Under the pieces are notes generated by a model. That model was given only the letters and a program-made list of their open reading frames with translations. It was not told where the DNA came from and did not search any database. Below are positions 60,352 to 64,000 of a stretch of DNA of 64,000 nt, one piece after another. Position 1 is the stretch's first letter, and every line of letters starts with the position of its first letter. A program made the translations under genes and the position numbers. Origin of the DNA: Stentor roeselii (lineage: Eukaryota > Ciliophora > Heterotrichea > Heterotrichida > Stentoridae); contig RSEH01000133.1 in assembly GCA_006503475.1 (NCBI GenBank), positions 62,001 through 126,000 of the forward strand. The letters run 5' to 3'.

Positions 60352-60902
60352 TTGGATTATAAATAAATTAATTTGAGTTATTATGGATTTTAGAGAATAT
60401 TCTTTTACCTTTTGAGGAAGTTTTATTTTATTAGAAGTTTAAATTTTAGTAAATATCAATTTATTGAGGTGTTTATTTTGAGAAAATTATGAAATATTTA
60501 TCAATTGATGGGTTGTTGAATTATAGAGAAGAAAGAAAAATTTGAAGTAATCAGTAAGAAATTATTTGGAGTTCAGAGATGTACAAAATCTTATATTTGA
60601 AAACTTATATAGATATAAAGTAAATCTAACATCTGATTAAATGGAAATAAAGGCCTGAATCATAACTTAATATAAATTAATCGTGTTTTTGCCTAGATTT
60701 TTGATGAAATATAAAAATCTAAATAGTATTCTAATATATATATATGCTGCAAATTATTGATTAGTGATTGAATCTATATATTAATTATCCTCAAATTGAT
60801 TTATATTCATTCCTTTATGTTTTATCAGCTGTTTTCTAGATAGTCGAAATTACTCTTAAAGCCTAATCCATTCTCTTATTAAACTAAAATCCTTAATCTA
60901 TG
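60352..60902. other. Convergent spacer, no gene
   Basis: 550 bp AT-rich sequence between convergent B-box genes, with a run of TA repeats near 60735. Nothing else recognised. Confidence 0.6.
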
Positions 60903-62173
60903 CTAAATTTTTCCTTGACCAATAATATTCAAACTAAAATCTTGAAAATCAAACATGAATATCTTATAACCACAATCAATAAAATAAGCCTTATTATTTC
61001 TTTTTACTGGTACACAACTATTCTTATCAAAAAAAATATTTTTAATTGAATGAGACATCCACCCTTTAATTTTATTTTTGTTACAATGATAAACTTTTTG
61101 GCACAAGATAAAAATTTTCTTTTTATGTTTCAATAAAATGTTAAAAAAGTTGATTTCAAAGTCAGGGGCAAGATCCTGATATGTATTTAATATTGGATTA
61201 AATGATTGAAAGAATCCATAACATCCAGTGATTAATATTTTAGAATTTACATTTATCGTACTAGTATCTGACTGAAAACTTGGCAAAGGGGCTATTTCAG
61301 TCCATTTTCGATCATTCAAATCAAAATAATCAGAAGAATTAAACATTTATCAGTCCATCCACCGAAAAAGTAAATTCGATCGAAAAGCAAAACAGGTCTC
61401 GCACTGTGCCTTGGCTTTCCATTGGCTAAACGTGTGATAGAAAAATTAAACGAGTTGATAAAATACGCAGATGACATTGTTTCTTGATGGTTCCCACCGT
61501 AACAGAATAAATTTCCATTTTTTAAATGACAAACACAGGACCGAGTACCAAATGGTAAAATATCTGATATCTCCTTCTTTGAAAACTCGTAGTTTTTTGT
61601 GTTGAACTTTATTAAATATTTTGTATTATCGATAAAGTAAAATAATAATGTGTTTTTTTTTGGTTTTGTAAACTGGTCTTTTATAAGTTTTAGTGAATTC
61701 TGAAGATTTTCTGATTTTTTTATTATTTTGTTGAAGTTGGTAGTTTTAAAACTTTCTTTAAGGCATAATTGAAGCATTTCTAAATTCAAGTAATTTTCTT
61801 TAGGACTTTTGTTTGAGACTGGAATGTTTATTTGATTTAAAAAAAGAGATTCTTTCAGCATTCTTCTGTTATCCTTTATTATTTCATCTAATTTCTTCAC
61901 GCATTGAATGATTAAACCATTGAATTGATTGAAGATGTTTAAAATACTTCCTCTCAGTTCTTTGAATTCATTTATCGATTCGATTAGTTTTCCAATGATG
62001 GAGTCTCTCATATTTGAATGTACTTTCTTTACGCTAGAGAAGAACTTGTGATGCTTTTCTACTGGTTTACTCAAGTGATCAGGTATGTGAAGATTGCAGC
62101 AAAACTCTATTTCTTCAGAGCATGCACAGTACAGTGTAGCAATTGTTTTGCATCCATATTGAAAGCACTTCAT
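60903..62173 (-). pseudogene. B-box-like zinc finger / coiled coil / kelch gene with one frameshift
   Basis: Two overlapping frames, 61316-62173 (285 residues) and 60903-61346 (147 residues), together read as one protein: finger (C3-x4-C8-x7-C16-x-C18 ... HIPDH), coil (about 45-130), then kelch repeats with NLFCYGGNHQ and RIYFFGGWTDK. The frame breaks in the AAA at 61346-61348 (minus strand), just after WTDK, and resumes as MFNSSDYFDLNDRKW, the expected next kelch strand. One extra A would heal it; no splice acceptor lies near, so an intron is unlikely. It is either a sequencing error in a short A-run, a recent inactivation, or recoding. The rest is well kept, so I lean towards error or recent loss. 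Confidence 0.7.
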
Positions 62174-62590
62174 TTTTATATTGGGGGTGATTAAAAATAT
62201 AATGTTTAGTGATTTAAACTATCACTCTTGATATATATCTTATGCAAGATATTACAAATTTTAATCATTACTCTTAGTATTAATTGAAGTAGTATAGAAT
62301 ATGGGAAAAATTAAGTTTTACTGGTGAAAATAGTTTCATGATTAGAATTTCTTATATCATTTAATTGTCAGGTGGTTAGAGAGGGAGTCTAAACATTCTC
62401 AATTTTCTTTTCCTCTAGATTAAAAAAGCGAAAAGTTTCCAGTAGACTGTCCAGGGACCAAAATTTTGCTATCGAGGTAAAATCCAAATATTCTGGGAAA
62501 AATCAGCTAAATTTATTAACATATGAATTTCTTTATATCAAATTGCATATTTAAATACTTTTACTCTTACAAAATTCTTCTAACTACTCC
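62174..62590. other. AT-rich spacer
   Basis: About 420 bp between the B-box/kelch gene start and the WD40 relic. TATAAAAATG marks the start of the kelch gene. No other feature. Confidence 0.5.
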
Positions 62591-62990
62591 TCATTCGGTT
62601 AGAACTGTAAAGAAAAAACTGAATTTAATTTTTTCATTTATTATTTGATTGTTCAAAACCTTGATAGCCTGACCATCAGCCGCGTACGCTTAAAGAGTTT
62701 AAGTTGCTGAAAGCGAAAGAGATTTAGCCGATTTGGCACCATATCTGAAGTCCTCTTTTTTCATTAGTTGCCAAACGATCATTCTCGCACCATGAGCAGA
62801 AGTGAACATCCTTGAATCTCCAAAAAATGAAAGACAATTAAAAAAATTTGAATGGGCTTTATGAAAAAATTTCTTTCTTTTATCTGTATTTCAAACAGTA
62901 GCCAAACCATCTTCACCTCAAACAGCCAAAGGATTCAATTGGTGTTGAAATAATAGAAGGCCTATCCTTAAATAGAGTTGGCAGTAACTC
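62591..62990 (-). pseudogene. Decayed WD40-repeat gene fragment
   Basis: On the minus strand one frame reads GEDGLATV-stop-NTDKRK, then AHSNFFNCLSFFGDSRMF, TSAHGARMIVWQ and AYAADGQAIKV, which is the WD40 pattern over two repeats and part of a third. TGA stands where the repeat needs Trp (V-W-N), and two TAAs follow SAT. Upstream the sense moves to another frame (KDRPSIISTPIESFGCL), so at least one frameshift is also present. Several disabling changes make this a clear pseudogene, related in type to the B-box/WD40 gene at 58294. Probably a dead copy of that family. Confidence 0.8.
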
Positions 62991-64000
62991 TCTAATTTTC
63001 ATCATCTTAAACTAGAAATCTCGACCTAAAATGGATTACTTAAATTGTGAAAAATATAAGGATTAACATGAGGAATACTAAGCCTTGTCAATATGCTTTA
63101 CGAATATTTCTTGTTCGAATATTTAGTAAATTTTTCAGTAGATCTATCAAAGTATTGTTTTATTATCAATTCTTGTTGATTTACTTAAAAAATTATACTT
63201 CAAGCATTTAATCCTAAAACTTATAGGATATCAGCTGTTGTGAAAGAAAATTAAGATATCAAACAAGAGGCTGATTTAATTGAATACAGTTTAAGAATTA
63301 TTTTTAAGTTCCAGGTGGTTAAAGTACTTGAAAAATGATGCTAAATTTTTTCATCTGATGAAATTAAAAACATTAAAAAAATCTAATTGGCTTAAAAGAA
63401 AAACTCTCTTTTCTGTAATATTAGAATTTTTTCATTATTGAAGAAAATCTAAAAATTGAGGCAAAAAATCGACCTTTGATGAAAAACATAAAAATATGGA
63501 TTTGCTTTTCTTAAATTCGATGCATTTACTATGGACTTTCAAATCCAGAAGTTCAATAGTTTCACTATCTAATTCTGCATTAAGAGCTATTTTGGGGCCA
63601 AACATAAAACCACCAGGAAATGGTTGGCTTTCGCTGCGAGTTCTTCATTTGTACTTCGGTCAAATAAGATGTCCAAGAATCGGTTTCACAAACCGCGATG
63701 CACTTTCCATTTGAACCGAAAGTTAGACATCTTATACTGCCTTATCATCTTTGAAAAAAAATTTCTACTGATTGTTTTCTCAAAAATAATAGACTGTAAT
63801 GAATTTTATCAATCTATAAACAAATGATGAAAAGATTCCTAAAAAAATACCATATCTAAACATACTTAATAATATAATATCAAAATTGTTTTTTTTACAA
63901 GTAGAGTTTAATAGTTGCAAGATCCTTTACTATATCAAAACTTAATAACTTACTTTTTATTCACTAAAATTAACTATTTAATTCAATAGAATAGTCAAGA
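62991..64000. other. Right end, AT-rich with further relic sequence
   Basis: No intact gene. On the minus strand about 63480-63720 gives coding-like pieces in different frames (SNGKCIAVCETDSW; GGFMFGPKIALNAELDSETI), probably the upstream part of the same dead WD40 gene. The two + frames at 63496-63827 are antisense to this and not credible. The remainder is AT-rich. Confidence 0.45.

Noticed and set aside
61316-61346. Intron explaining the frame change in the B-box/kelch gene
   Set aside because: No AG acceptor occurs near the junction on the minus strand, and the two frames already abut with no residues missing.
63496-63827. Two overlapping + strand ORFs near the right end
   Set aside because: Minus-strand reading of the same DNA gives coding-like relic sequence; the + frames have no motif.
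1-64000. TGA read as tryptophan, or TAA/TAG as glutamine, as in other ciliates
   Set aside because: Long ORFs use TGG for Trp and CAA/CAG for Gln and contain no internal stops; TGA ends several genes, one of them 11 bp before the next start in another frame. Standard code fits all intact genes.

Overview
This is a gene-dense, AT-rich eukaryotic window that looks like a macronuclear-type contig from a heterotrich ciliate (Stentor or a relative). It carries IFT81, a PIWI protein, an IP3-receptor-type channel, a kinesin-14 and many coiled-coil proteins, so it is eukaryotic and ciliated. Nearly all genes are uninterrupted. All three stops (TAA, TAG, TGA) end genes, while Trp is TGG and Gln is CAA/CAG inside long ORFs, so the nuclear code is standard, unlike most other ciliates. 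Genes sit 11 to 100 bp apart, and the one intron I can place is about 14 nt, in the 'tiny intron' class described for Stentor. The assignment to heterotrichs is an inference. No telomere, rRNA or tRNA was seen.

Layout. 1-10 kb: tail of an upstream gene, a C2H2 zinc-finger protein, a C-terminal-motor kinesin divergent from a coiled-coil/RING protein, a second coiled-coil protein, a centrin-like EF-hand gene with the tiny intron, and an unknown gene. 10-20 kb: one 3377-codon IP3-receptor-type calcium channel with about 730 extra N-terminal residues carrying 15 Pro-Pro-Trp-type motifs. 20-26 kb: a tightly packed cluster of small genes (propeller-like, TPR/RRM-like, a divergent pair with start codons 21 bp apart, a Zip3/RNF212-like RING protein, a two-copy Cys/His motif protein). 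26-33 kb: IFT81, a nucleoredoxin-like protein with three DC1-like zinc modules, and a PIWI protein.

33-41 kb is gene-poor: a secreted, probably membrane-anchored Gly-Lys-Asn-Ser repeat protein and, on the other strand, a decayed copy of it. 41-56 kb: a SPIRAL1/Jupiter-like small protein, an EF-hand protein with a C-terminal CaaX box, a long charged-helix protein, a double-tetraspanin-like membrane protein, a bacterial-type S11 D,D-carboxypeptidase, a secreted Cys-rich repeat protein, an unknown Cys-containing protein and a polytopic membrane protein. 56-64 kb is gene-poor again: a B-box/WD40 gene and a B-box/kelch gene (the latter with one frameshift), flanked by unannotated DNA holding decayed coding sequence, including a clear WD40 relic.

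Two whole-window patterns stand out. First, strand composition: DNA just before many start codons is nearly free of G on the coding strand, and DNA just after many stops is nearly free of C; in the giant channel gene the skew switches back and forth inside one ORF. Second, many spacers hold a private tandem repeat (20, about 41, 50, 65, 80 and about 129 bp units), and the long 'empty' stretches are partly graveyards of decayed paralogues.
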